Part shown: piece after piece, positions 13,063-25,753 of the stretch
Layout of the letters: the number at the start of each line of letters is the position of its first letter
Numbering within the stretch: position 1 is the stretch's first letter
DNA from: Stratiolaelaps scimitus
Lineage: Eukaryota; Arthropoda; Arachnida; Mesostigmata; Laelapidae
NCBI GenBank assembly: GCA_019614645.1
Contig: JABWDB010000014.1
Span: 5,368,501 to 5,432,500, forward strand
Length of the DNA: 64,000 nucleotides
Direction of reading: 5' to 3'
Notes under the pieces: generated by a model
The model's database searches: none
What the model saw: only the letters and a program-made list of their open reading frames with translations
Told to the model about the DNA's origin: nothing
Translations under genes and position numbers: made by a program

Positions 13063-14218
13063 TATGTATTATAGATCAGCGAGGGTGATGTGTCACATGG
13101 CATTAATTTCAAGGCATTGGTCGAATGTATCCCTTTCACGTTTAACTTGCGACGCATTCGAGACGACAATACTGGTATAGTTATACTTGGTATACGCAGG
13201 AACGAATGAGTGAATCATGCCGTCGGCTCAGGGAGACGTGGATGTTGATCCTAATGTTTCTATTAATTATGCCATACGGATATATGCTGAGAATTACGTG
13301 ACGAAGGAGGTAGGAGGCTGGAGGTCAGGCGCGAACCGTTTACGTGAGTGGTTATGGACATGGACTAGATCGAAAACGATTTGATCGATTGCTGTCATAG
13401 AATCGACTGATTATGTAAGCCACTCACGATAGTTTCTATACTTTTGTCAGTAGATTATTGTTGGCACGCACCGCCATCGTAGGTGGTAGATCCAATTACG
13501 TGGGTGCTATTGAACAAATCAATCATTCAGCGAGACGATAAAGAATTAATCCTATCGTTCACAATGTGACACACCATGGGACATCTGCCGCAACGGGAAT
13601 CATTGGAAATCCACGGGTGATGCATGGACTTATATACCGAACACATCATTGTTGATGCCGGCACATCGATCCCGCGACGACGTGCACGTGGAAGGTGCGT
13701 AGATTCCTGAAGATTTGTGCATGTGGGTCATAGGGGAGTATGGATATGGCGTGAAGTTCACTGCTGGTTGCTACCCGCCACGAGTTACTATGAGATCATA
13801 ATTAACGATTAAGTTAGAGATCACCTCCGATACATGAGTTCGCGAATGAGGTTTCAGTCAGGGTTCAGTGTCGTCGAAGAAAATGAAAGCTAACACGGAT
13901 ATCCTGTCGCACATCAGCGCAGTTGACTCGACTTCACCCAATTACCAATTACTACCAGGATGAAAACGCCGCAGTTCGTCTGTATTTGGATGAGACTTCG
14001 CTGGTAAGATTGGGCGTATAAGGACAGCCAACGTCGTTCTAATAATCTCGAAACGAGGGATGTACCCTTGTACACATCGCGGACCACTGGAAATACTCGC
14101 GTTTGCTTATTTTCTATTTCTAGTAGATTATCCTCATACACCACATAGGACGTCATTCTAATTACTATAGAAACTGAGATTTATAGAGGCGCCACTATCT
14201 CCACGGTCCGTAGAGCTA

Positions 14219-14408
14219 GTACATTTTTTCCGGGCTAACTCGCAGCCAACATGTGACGTCGACGTCACTGCTTTTGCCATTGCGGCTCATACGACGGACC
14301 TCTTTAAATGCAAATGTGTAACGGTGGGGATCGAACCTGTGCACCTACGTGTCGTCCCCGATAGCAAGGCGCACACGAATGCCACCACCAGGCCACCGGG
14401 CGCGAAAT
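14219..14408 (-). mobile_element. tRNA-derived SINE, copy A
   Basis: On the minus strand the head reads GGTGGCCTGGTGGTGGCATT, then a box-B-like GGTTCGATCCCC (near 14338-14326). The body has CACATTTGCATTTAAAG, GGTCCGTCGTATGAGCCGC and AGCAGTGACGTCGACGT, and it ends GCCCGGAAAAAATGTAC. It shares this order of blocks with the copies at 17.5, 22.2, 51.1 and 58.0 kb. A tRNA-like head, a unique body and a length of about 190 bases are the usual SINE layout (RNA polymerase III promoter inside the head). Boundaries are by eye. No clear target-site duplication was identified. Confidence 0.78.
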
Positions 14409-14983
14409 TGTCCATATCGCTAGGGGGTACAAAAATCTGCCGAAATAGATTACACAATTAAGCAATATGTTAGTGAAGCACTCGGCGTTTCTTCCAAATT
14501 GAAATCCAAACATAATACAAGTCGACACCAATCTACTCCTTTATTAAAAAGGAGGCTTCACAAGCGTTTCAAATCGTTGGATTCAAGAGCGCGACGAGTT
14601 AACGGCCATGCAATACAGCACAAACTCTTGGTACAAGACAACCGCAACTGCACTGTTTTATAACGCGTAAGCTCTCGATAGGAAGGCACAGTGAACATCA
14701 TCAACTGTGTGTACTGTACGCGGTCCACTGAAGCCATCGCTGTGTAACTTATTCGATTGTATAGAAAAAAAGGGTCGATCACATGGCCGTCCCTGTTTAT
14801 CATTGCATCAGCACTCGATAGCTAAATGTACGCCACTTAGGGACAACTCGCTGTTGTGAGTTATAGGTACAAACAAAATAAACTTGTCACGTTATCGCTA
14901 TTTCCGGTAGTAACTCGGGGGGGGAGAAATCGATTTGGCCGGCATTCGCTGACGTGACGAATCCTTCCAGAATGGACAACACC

Positions 14984-15403
14984 TCAGCGATCCTCTCCCG
15001 TGTTTCCGCAAATGGTACAGATGCTCGAAATACTTGATCGCCCGTACCCGTTGAACACGTATGTCCCGTTAACTGATGATGCTGATGGACGCGTATGATT
15101 GAGTTTTTTGAGGATCGTCGCGCACCTGGATATGTGATGGTTTGGGGGGTCGCACATGCGGGTGCGAGGATAGCATTGGTATCGTGCTAGCGGTCTTTTA
15201 CCTCCTTTTGCCATCCGAAGAGTTCGCTGGGATGCGCCGGAAGATGCGCCACACCCGCCAGACTGTCCACTGCTTAGAATGTCGTCCCCCGGTGGAAGAA
15301 AAACCAGATATCCCCGGACCGGGCCGAGCCCGAGCATGCCCCCGGGGGCGTCTTCCTTTGCCCGCCAGCGCGACATGAAAGAGCACTTCTCAAACAGGCG
15401 CAT
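14984..15403 (-). mobile_element. Possible remnant of an R1-like LINE C-terminus
   Basis: A 139-codon minus-strand open frame ends SVNGTYVFNGYGRSS, ISSICTICGNTGED. A frame shift then gives AEVLSILEGFV. The pattern of a small glycine/aromatic block followed by CxxCG and ED-E-VL recalls the Cys-rich tail after reverse transcriptase in R1-type LINEs, for which a typical form is CxxCG...EDxEHVL. The upstream part of the frame is GC-rich and unrecognised. Alternatively this is a chance frame. No catalytic domain is present. Confidence 0.3.
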
Positions 15404-15419
15404 GGCTAGCGGCTCTCGA

Positions 15420-18400
15420 GAACTCCTTTCTGTCTCCCCGCTAGCCAGCCGGCCGTCCGCTCCGCCCCGGAACTATTTCTGGGTCAATGCAATTCAGGTG
15501 CATAAATAGTAAAGCTTCTAAAAATAGCCACAGCTGAATCCCACCATGGGACATTGAGCACGTCCACAAACTATTCCTTGCTCGTAAACATCGGAGAAGC
15601 GGACAGGCGGGACGACCCGCAGCAATCAGCTGAGAGGAGGGGCCGTATCACGCAAGTATACAGCAGCTGAGATCAGTGCGATGCAGTCACTTTGCTATAT
15701 CAGGTAGCGTGGACGAGTTTATCCCTCCCTGCGCATTAAAACATACACATGAGAAACGTAGACAAGTCATCTATTATTTGCGGTTCGCCGATTGATGCGG
15801 AGGCGGAATACGGGAATTTGTAGGCAAAAAGTGTCCATCTATGGCGCGCACTAGGAGTCGTGATTTCGTCTACTCGCCGCGGATAGCTACCACAAGTGCA
15901 CGGTACAGAAGGAGGCAGTATGCATGTATACATGTTTCCAAAGAGTACATATATATATATATATGTATATATATAGGTATAAGTATAATCTCTCACCGTT
16001 TGTAGACTATTTCGACTTTCATCCGTGATTTTCCTCGGTTTGTGTGCAAAATCTTTTGAGAACTGGTGTAGGGGAATAGGGAGCAGGGTCGAACATATTT
16101 ATGCAGCAGTGCTGGTATCTGCAGGCAGTTAGTTCTGCTCGTCAGAATGATGTACCTTCTGTGCTTGCTACGGTTGGACAGAGGAATAAATAGATCGTTC
16201 GAATGGAACGCTTGTTTTAACACTTCTCCGCAAATATGTTCGGTCTTATCAACTTTCATCTGGCCCTAGCCGTCATCTGCTGGTCAGTCAGGTGCGCGTT
16301 AATTTCTAATGAAAATTCTTAGACGCGATCTTTGAGCATTGTCCATGCAAAATAACAAGGTTGAATCTGGCCTGCATAACCAGGCGAACGTCTTAAGGAA
16401 ATCAATTCTAGCTCCCATCGAAAAAAGGGCTGCATTATTAAGTTGAACTCGAGCATCCACCTTTACTATAATGTAATTTAAAGAGTTAATGTTTAACGGA
16501 AATTGTACCCATCAACGTGCAATATTATTAGCTGGAACGACACGTTAATTTCTTTAAGAAGAACCTTCAACAAATATCAATTCAATGGATATTTCAAAAC
16601 TTCCACCTATTACGCCTGTCTGTCACTGCTGATCGCTGCGAGGACACGTCAGATACTCGTGCACCAGATGGTGCGGGCACGTTCCCCAACGATACGAAAT
16701 GAAGGTGCCTACAAACTCCGCTGAGCGCTGCTGTAACTTCTGCAAGCTAAGTAGAACGGAGAAGTTTGCTGCCAACTCAACCAATAACCTTGCTACGCTT
16801 TGGTCACAGCTTCGGTGGGTGAGATCGACTTTCGCAGACATCGATCCACTTCGCGTTGACGTTTCGTTATTTATAATAGGCTAGAAGATGTTTCGCGATC
16901 GCTGTCGCAGACACAACGAGAGGCGAGTCAGTCATTCGCGTCGGTTCTGGGAACCTATTACAACAACTGAGGCCCCTTATCTAGGCCCCTGAGTAATGAT
17001 ATCACTTGTTCTACCTGTGTACTCTCGTTTCGGCTCTACAGGCATCACTTGCGATGATCTGGTAGTTCCCGATCATTTTCGTGGATCGCAAACGCTGGCG
17101 CACATATAGTTCCCTATCATCATGTTAGAACAACGAGGCGAACTAATCACGATGAGTCAATTAACGAACGCTTCGATTCTTGTCGTTCCCAGGCCACGGG
17201 TGTAATATGATAGAAGGGTTATCCCCGTATGCTAATTCCTCTCCACTGATATACTTGACTGGGCGTTCTATTCCAATTGTTATTTCCGTTATGGCTAGAC
17301 ACACGCCCTAAAACAACGCCTTGTGCGAGCCAGAGCACCGGCCTACCAGAGACTCTCGATGGAGACTTGTTTGCTGGTAAGGACAAAGGCTTCTAGCACA
17401 TGTGAACTGCCTTCGTCTTATTGGTCCTATTGGCAGCAGAGTTATTAGAAGGCCTCGCGGCCCCTATAGCAGAGTTGCAGTGTTCCGGGGCACAAGTCAT
17501 AAGGATCTAGTCATTTTTCTTGGCTGACTACGGCCAACATTTAACGTCCACGGTACTGCTTCCGGTATTGCGGCTCATCAGACGGACCCTTGCAAATGCA
17601 GATGTGCAAGGGAAGCGATCGAACTCGTGCAAATACGTGTCTCCTCTGAGTGCAAGGCGCACGCACGAATGGACGAAGCCACCTGGCTCGATAAGGCATA
17701 AGGATTTATTGGTGTAGAACCATAGCTCGGAAGCGCTTCGAATTGGGAGGAACATTCAAGGTGTTCCTTGTCAATATGCAGAAGGAAAGGCTGCTTTTCT
17801 GACTTGTGATTTTGCAAATGACAGCTATTGTATGTGATAATAACGGAGTCATGGTTAAATCATTTGTCACCTTCGTGCCTTACACACACAGATACATATC
17901 TTCGTGCTTAAGGCATTGTGAAATATTTTCGGTTGGTCGAAGGACGCTGGGTCAAAAGCGGATTCAACAGAGTGTCTCAGCAGGAGCTCAGGTGATAGAG
18001 TGGTTCTCTTACAAATTGGCATGCAGACGTAAATGCAATATGAATATATATTTCGAATTTATCAATTAGGCTTACGCAAATATATATGCAAATTATAGCA
18101 CATATATGCAATCATAAATACAGTATCTGGAGATGGATTGGGCAGCTTTCAAAATGTCCATGAATACCGACCTGAGTGTCACTGGTTCAGCATCATCAAG
18201 CAAACCGCGCAAATAAATAAAACTTATTTATCAATATAATGAATTTCTTTATTTTAAGTCGACATTATCTATCCAAAAGAGTCCTTGAATATCAGGAAGA
18301 AATGTCATAAACAATGATGGCTTCGATAATATTCTTCCGGTATGTTTTGCATGGCTGGTTCTCTGAAAACTACCTAAACTATATTTAGGTGTATCAATAA

Positions 18401-20748
18401 GAATGACATCAACGACGCACGCTTGAATTGGGCAATTCGCCGCGTGGGCGCCTTCCAGTGTCAGCAAGGGAATTTATCGAAGGAATTAACGCTCACCAAT
18501 TTCCAAGCCTTGGGATTGGAGGGTTTAGGTAGGTTTACAAGTTCCACACTAGTCAGTTACTGTTGGCTGTGCAATTCATACGCATTGTGCATTGCCAAGA
18601 CCATCCATAGAAAATTAAAGCAGAAAAAAAAAGACGACGAAAATTCAGCTAGATTCACTCTGTTGTAAAGTAGAGCAGACTATGCAGACTGTCGTTTTCT
18701 TGGTGATAACTGGCCGCCGCTAGCGGGACGCGGTCATTTACAAACTTCGAGCGACTCCCCGGGACGAAAGTTTGATTGCAACACTTGGTTTCCTGGGAGT
18801 GGTCTCAGGTTTCGGTACTCCACGCCTATTAGGGTCAGCCTGTCAAGGCTTACATGCTTATTCGAGTCAGCAAGCCAGGCCATTTTGATAAACGAAGCCA
18901 CGCGAACATTTGACGAAGACCGTAGGAACGAAGCTGACTCGACACGATAATCATGCTTAATTATCGTTAGAATTATTTTACAAAATGCTAGTAATAATTG
19001 CACTACGGAGGGATATTAAGATATATGCTTAAACCACTATCGAGTTAGCTGTCAAAAAATACTATACGAGAAATATTCGATTTTGCCGAGGTGTTGCAAT
19101 CGATTTCGTACGATTTTCTCCTTCGTTATTGTATCGTTGTCCCCAGGGGACAGTTACAGGTCGACTTAACACACGCACTAAATGCGTACACATCACGCAT
19201 AGAAATTGACAAATGTATTGCACACCGCAGCCGGACCAACCTAGTCAAATGTAGTAGACACATAGATAGTACCCATATTCGGAGCAGACGATGTGTATAG
19301 GATTCACATGATGTGGGTTTCAAAAACTCGATAGACTTTTTAATGCTTTTATAGAAACTATACTGCAGGAGACAGCGAACGCGATTTAAAAGGAGAAAAT
19401 GACTCTCCAACGATCGCACTGTTTTTGCTCTTTACGGTTAATGTAATTTGTGCTATGATGTCGAAGTGGGGAAAACGAGATTTCAACGAGATTGTATGTA
19501 GTTTTGTGAAACAGGCGCGTGAAGCCATTTCGATCATAATGTTTGAAGGACGACAGTCGATCCATTGGATAAGAGCTGTGATAGAGTGACCGTTCACCGA
19601 CAGCCAGGTAAACCGCCGTACAGACGGAATGCTTCTTCTTACATTGCGTTTCAAGGCGCAACAACGGGATATTAAGGTACAGTTAAGCTCAGCTGTGGTC
19701 GTTTGCACCTTCAGCTGCGATCGCTAACCTGTCCGTACCTTCAAGCCTATTTGCATACACTCTTTACACGCAGAATCATTTTCGCAGCTCGTACCACCAC
19801 TAGGGTATACAAAACGAGATTTTCGGAGTGTCATGAAGGTGTTCCCTGTTCTTCACTAGCCTCTATAAGAGTGGCAATCTTGGTCCTTATACATCTCAGA
19901 ATGATGGGCAGGTGTCTTTGGACAGATTAAAATGCATGAGGGATACATGAACAGCTAATGTAGATCGTAATCTTCTCTCACATGCACAAGAGTGTGCCAG
20001 TGAAATTTAGCATCTACCAGATGATAAATTATGCGGCGGAGTTTCTACTAATTGAAATCGAGCCGGAGATAATTGGCCATGCCAACAGGATATTCCGGAA
20101 CCACTCTAAAGCCCAGCTAATCTCTCTGAGCAGTTTGCTTTGAAGGTTAACCAACCCAGAAAGTTTGCAAGGATACATAATATACTCTTCTCCCCTGTGT
20201 TTATAGTTCATGAAGATAGCTGAAATTTGTTTAATGATTATATAATTTGACAATGTAAATTTGCTTCGCCCTTTGTGATGCTGATTTACTTGGTAATATA
20301 AAGACCGCGAGAGCACGATTCGCTATGTGGTGTATAATAAAAGGTTTTCATGAAACGGTGAGATTTTACCACGTAGAGAAAAGGGTGGCTGAGAGCAGTA
20401 ATCAAGCTAAAAACGTGGCTTGTCGATATTCGACTGCGGAATAACACCTGGCGGTAATATTCAAATCATCTATTTGAACATTCCCGTGGAATTCCCCTAT
20501 AGTGAAATTATCTTCTAATTATGTTCAAATGAATTTGCATGCGTACACAGTGTTTCCTAAGTGTTTACCATTGCCAAAGGCGTTGGGAGCGCTGAATTTC
20601 ATCCGGTGATCAATGGATAGCATATTTATAATAAATGTTATAGGAAACGCCAAATGATAGGCTTGGAAAGCCATTGGTAGGTGTATTGGTATTTAGAATA
20701 TAGCTAAATACATTTCTAATAAGTTACACACACACTTAAGGCGGCGCA
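15420..20748. other. Intergenic, one SINE, no recognisable gene
   Basis: Holds SINE copy B. Overlapping minus frames at 19358-19708 reach 116 codons but give no family. A small TA tract lies at about 15950-15975. Confidence 0.6.
17512..17690 (-). mobile_element. tRNA-derived SINE, copy B
   Basis: Same family as copy A. On the minus strand: GTGCGTGCGCCTTGCACTC, GGAGACACGTATTTGCACG, box-B-like GAGTTCGATCGC, CACATCTGCATTTGCAAGG, GTCCGTCTGATGAGCCGC, GCAGTACCGTGGACGTTAAA and TGTTGGCCG, ending near AAAAATGAC. The body block GCAGTACCGTGGACGTTAAA is identical to the one in the 34.6 kb fragment. Confidence 0.78.
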
Positions 20749-20927
20749 TGGGTGGGGACGGATTGTCAGGCTGAGTCGGTCATAGTCACCCCCGAGAGAT
20801 TGCGTTGCGGTGGCATTGCCTGACTCTGCGCCCGGCTTAGGAATGACGGTGCAGGAAAAAGCTTCCCGCGCTCTTGTCTACCGTGGTGCGAACGAGCCTG
20901 TGGCAGACCCCCTCGGGGAAGTTGGCC
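20749..20927 (-). repeat. GC-rich repeat family, copy 1
   Basis: Read on the minus strand it matches the plus strand at 59313-59482. The best block (20927-20892) is 30 of 36 identical, including GAGGGGGTCTGCCA. AGGCAATGCCA, GACTATGACCG and a terminal CCCCACCC follow in the same order. In one frame both copies read EGVCHRLV, but with stops soon after. It is probably a fragment of a transposable element or an old duplicated sequence. The family is not identified. GC-rich sequence continues to about 21180 and holds a 97-codon open frame without known relatives. Confidence 0.6.
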
Positions 20928-22210
20928 GTGATGGGCACGGGGCCGCCCGAAAGCAAGGGCAGAGAAGACGTGAATCGCTTGCAGGGCAGCGTGCTTCCGC
21001 AGCTCGGCCTGCGATACAGCGTAGCCGGGGTAGTTGCACAGTGGTTGACATAAGAATGGGCCAGAGTGTCAACCACCATGCCGGCCCAAAACAGGTGTGC
21101 TGATCCCGGTGGAAGGGTATGAGGAAGAGGCCATCAGGACGGCACCTGCCTTAGGCGACTAGGCCCGCTAGCTCCCTCGCCCAAGGCAAGATACTGGCTG
21201 AACAACTGTACTTGATCTGTTGCGCACTATCCACTACTTTCGTAAGCCGACGATACTCGTACCAATGTAACAATGTGAAATCTTGTGTAGCATTTGCGTT
21301 GCAAAAAAATAATAATTCAGGAGAAACTCTGTATGCGTCGCAGGGATGTAAAAGATTTCAATAGATCAACGATGCCACATTATTAGCAAGTCCTGCGAAC
21401 TAACTATTAGCTCTGATGCGTTGAAGGGCATCCGTGCTCGGGAGAGACATTGCCTTGCGTATTTCGAGTGGGTTCTATTCTTCCCTTGCTGACAGCCGAT
21501 GTTCGTTGGCCATTGTCAGAGCGGACTAATTGTCGTTTGGTTGCAGAATTCACGGAGAAGGTAAGGTACATCGTTGATCGGCAACGCAGGCTGTCATTTC
21601 TACTGCGATGCCTATCTCATTGTCGCGTATTCTTTGCGACAGTGTATAGTTGAGGATGTCTGCTTGTTGCTACGCTATCGTTACAATAATAGCCCAGTTA
21701 TTCACGAGCAAAATGCACACATAGCCTGAAGTCGACCGTGGGCAGAGAAGACGTCACCGGCACGTGCCGTCCGCTCAATTATCTACATCAACATTAAAAG
21801 TTAATTGTGCTTGAACTCATAATTATAATAATGAAGATGTACACGAAGTCTGACCTGGGTCACATGGCAATAGTTCGCAGATCCGCTTTGACAAACATCG
21901 CAGGACCACGCTCTGTGAATCGGCGAGTTAACTCTCCTAGTAAATGGAGGAGAAGAAATCTCATCAAGTTTTCAACAGTAGACAATCAATTATTGTTATG
22001 GAAATAGTCTATCCTAATCATCAATAGGTGGGAAACGCTGGCCCGTTGATAATTTGATTGAAGTCCTTCACACTCTAGGTAGGGTATTTATAATATTTTC
22101 CTTAACAAACAGCCAATCTATATTTGCTTACTAAGCCATTGGTTCCACTATAATACCTGCGATTAGAAATTTATTAGAAATATGTCCACCAATATCTATC
22201 GAAGGCAAGT

Positions 22211-22372
22211 CGAGCTCGGTGCCATGGCGCATCCGTGCGTGCCTGCCTCAAAACGTAGATGCGCGGATTCGATTCACATCGTGGCGCACCGGGATTTTAC
22301 GGGGTCCGTCGTACGAAGCGATGCACATGATGGACGTTAAATGGTGGCTGATGATCAGCTTGAACACATTTA
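22211..22372 (+). mobile_element. tRNA-derived SINE, copy C (diverged)
   Basis: Plus-strand member of the same family: GCATCCGTGCGTGCCTGCCT, box-B-like GGATTCGATTCAC, GGGGTCCGTCGTACGAAGCG, TGGACGTTAAATGGTGGCTG, ending near ACACATTTAG. It is more diverged than copies A and B and has lost part of the CACATTTGCATT block, so it is probably older. Confidence 0.7.
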
Positions 22373-24749
22373 GATGGGTAAATATGAGCTCGCGTACACA
22401 TTGAATTCGCCTAAGGTCATGGGTCTCTGACATATGAAAGGTTACTGGCTCTGCGAAACAAATACATCTTTTCACAACGTAAACAACAATTTTCAATCCC
22501 CTGAAACAACAAATATTGTCATTGCCTCAAGCAACTCATGATGTGTACGCCTATCCAACGAGCCCTGAGACCGACAGACCGTTAGATTATAGGAAATGCT
22601 GGGGGTGCACATACAATGTCTGTGTCATCAATCAACATGGGCAAGAGTCAGGCACTCCTGGTCCAGTTAGTTCCTATGACACTGTAAAACCTTGACGATT
22701 GATGGTACCTTCCATCCCCAGGTGATGAAAATGAATGAGACTCTATTGTTTGCCAGCGTAACGACAAAACAGCGGCCTTTTATGAAACGAACGATAGAGG
22801 AATATAAATGAACAGCTGCGTATACAATGCCCATGTACTTCAATGGGATAGAAGAAGAGCTTTATTGTATTGCATATTGTGATTATGATACATCCGTGTG
22901 TGTCAGTGTTATGTCGACGAACAATGAAGCATGTGCCAGCTTCGAAACAGGAACAATCGCTAGGATACTTCGATACGAAAACAGCAATTTCGCGGTGTGT
23001 CTGGTTTCAAGCAGATCTTCGAACTGTAAAATCACGCGATAAAAAAAGCACTTTATACCCGCCACGTGGCAGTTGCGGGTCATCGTCAGACTGCCTATTT
23101 AGACGTAGTTTAGTAGCGCTATCGTGAGCTAGTTTTTCAACAAGCTGCAATTGTTGTTCTTATTGGTTGTTCGCGTCCTTCTGGTGTATTGAAAACTACA
23201 CAAAATACACCCCCTATATTTTCGAGTATCTAGACCCATCGAGGGGTTGTATACAGCACACATGAGACACAAAATCAGAAATGATGATAGCGCCACATAG
23301 TTCCACATAACTGTCATCGCGTTTCACTTCTGTGTGAGTTGAATGCGGTTACGTTTGCAGCACGATTGAGTGCAGCTGAAAATTTGGTGATATATCGAAA
23401 ATATAAACGAATGCCGTCATTGTGATTTGTGCCCCCAGGGACTGGTGGAATATCACATTGGCCCGTTGTAACGAACGGCATTGTACCGTTAGTCAGATAG
23501 GTGTGTTGAACTTGTTGGAATATTGCGGAGCCACTTGTAAAGTGCGAAGATATATGTTGGAGCGTCACAAAGGGTTGTTGGCAGTGTCAGTCGACTGAAT
23601 ATGACACTATTAGTATTCTAATAAATTAATTATATATATATATATATATATATACGAGGTGTGTGTGTGTGCCCTAAGCCAACCAGCGGGTTTCGGCCCT
23701 TTATGACAGATTTTATATATGAATTGCCGCTGCAATCACCGTTCCGGAATGGCGTACATTAACCTGGTCGGGAGAGGTCTCGCTAGACTTACCTGAGCTT
23801 CCTCCAGCAGCCATACGCAAGGGCTAAGTAACCTTATCATCAGCTCCTTGCAGCTATTATCCTGTGTTCTCTATTGAATAATCAGTGATATTTCGCAAAA
23901 GCAAAACCCCCGGAATGAATAAGGGAATCGAATCTCACACTCCATTAATCAATCATCCCAGCTACAGACGTTCGAACCTTCAGTCCCGCATTGGCCCACT
24001 ATCCAATTCTTAATTCCTTCTGTTAATCTGACCCGCCAAACGAACGATAGATATGCCCGAGATACGAGAGAGCAGAAATGACAACTCCACACTGTATACT
24101 AGCACATAGTAATAATGTAGTAAATAAATCTCATATTTATTTTTCATTTTACTAATTTTTTTCGTTCATTAACAATCTGCCTTATATTATGTTAACACAT
24201 GCACCGGACTTACATGGCGCATTTATCTCCTCTATAACTATTGTCATTCTTAGACGGACGCATGAACCGCGCGATCGCTGACGAATTACGATTTTCTTGC
24301 CCATAAAGGTCTCCGTTGATTTCACGTGACATTGTACGTTGCATGATCGATGTAGATGTGCCATACAGATAGCCTACTTGGTCTCTGAGCCGGCGGCGTC
24401 TATCTGCTTGTGTACAAACGAGCGATTTATCGATAACATATTTGGTTGCATTAGACAATACGCCTGTGTGATTTTATCAGAAATTCCCCTGTCTCGCTGT
24501 TCACACATCCTTCTGTGACTTCTATTTTTTGTCGCAATTGTTTCTCTTGTCTAGTGTGGAATACTTTCGCTAGGCTCAATAAAAAAATTAGATATATTTA
24601 TGTATATTGTATATATCATTTTGCCATTTGACTTGTTGCCACGTCATTCGTGTAAACAGGCTGTTCTCTACATACATCTCGTCGCTCTTGTTTTTTCTGT
24701 TGGTTGTATAATAGAAATTAATGCTCTTCCTGTTTATCGTGTTGCTCTC

Positions 24750-24779
24750 GATGCCTACCGGCGAGCCTCGGTAGGCATC
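24750..24779. repeat. 11-bp perfect inverted repeat
   Basis: GATGCCTACCG at 24750-24760 pairs perfectly with 24769-24779 around an 8-base loop. It is short and of unknown role. It lies about 800 bases past the GTPase stop codon on the gene's 3' side. Confidence 0.8.
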
Positions 24780-25597
24780 TCTCTATACATCTGTCGCTAC
24801 TGTCTCCTATGGATGGCGTATACGCAGATAGACTCGGCGATGTGGTACAAATGGGGAAAATCACACGCTTCGGGGAATATTCTCCATAGGGTAGTGCTAA
24901 AAATTAAGCAAGCGATATCGCTTATTTGAAACAGGGACCAGCGGGTCTTCATATCGATAACAGAAAACAAAACAGCTCGGTTGTATTTCATACATTTCCG
25001 CGATTGCGACCCTGTACATTCAATGCGTTTAGCTTCGTGTCCTCGTGCCGGGGCGCGAGCTCGCCGAAGCAAAATACGACGTGGTATGGGCGGGGACTTT
25101 AAATTTAGAGGGCGTCCTATAGGCCTGCGACGATTTACCTGGGAGTCAGTTGGGAGCTCGACACCTCGACACCAGCGCAGCTACCCCTCGCAATGATCAT
25201 GACCGATACATGACGCGCCCCGCGCGACAGCGTGACGTTTGCCGCGTCTTCGTTCAGCTGCTCGATATTCATCGGGGCCCTTTCCTCTCGACCCCAAGGC
25301 CCCGTCGCGACGGTCCGCTCGCTGATAAATCCCCCCCCCCCTATCGATGATACCTCACATCGCGTGGCCCAGTTCCTGGCTCCACGCGCGCCACTGCTCA
25401 ACGGTATGCGTAAGTATACAGCTGCTAATATTCGTTGATGATCTGTTGGGTGCGTCAACGATGGGGGCCGAGACACCCTCAAAGTTCCTCGGAGACCTCC
25501 ACCCTGTGAATGCGGGAAGCTGAAGCGCTGCTGCAGCTATAGACGTTGACACAAGGGTGTCTGTCTGTACCTCGGTTTGCGCGGACTCCCGAATGAT

Positions 25598-25753
25598 TTA
25601 TGACACGTTACATGAATTTCGTTTAAGAAGCGTTTTGTCCTTGAGTGACGGCTGCGTATTGTGAACGGGCAGAGACTTTCGGCGCTGCTTCTCGAGGACC
25701 TTGGGCGTCAATTCCATAGGGATCTTGGATATGTTCATCAGTTTCTTGAAGAT
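25598..25753 (-). CDS. GTPase exon 5: C-terminal helix, basic tail, CaaX-like end
   Basis: 156 nt including TAA at 25600-25598. It starts IFKKLMNISK, which fits the last helix of the Ras fold, then gives a basic tail with EKQRRKSLP and ends NSCNVS. Acceptor GGTTGCAG. The 201-codon open frame across the same bases on this strand is in another phase and is a shadow. Confidence 0.92.
   Translation of the reverse strand: MFKKLMNISKIPMELTPKVLEKQRRKSLPVHNTQPSLKDKTLLKRNSCNVS

Larger units (their letters stand above)
21190..25597. other. 3' flank of the GTPase gene, no second gene seen
   Basis: Includes the unassigned 3' UTR of the GTPase gene, SINE copy C and a TA tract at 23.63 kb. A hydrophobic 109-codon plus frame (24600-24929) and GC-rich opposed frames at 25135-25482 are present but unrecognised. 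The nearest minus-strand AATAAA after the stop is at 24141-24136. Confidence 0.6.
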
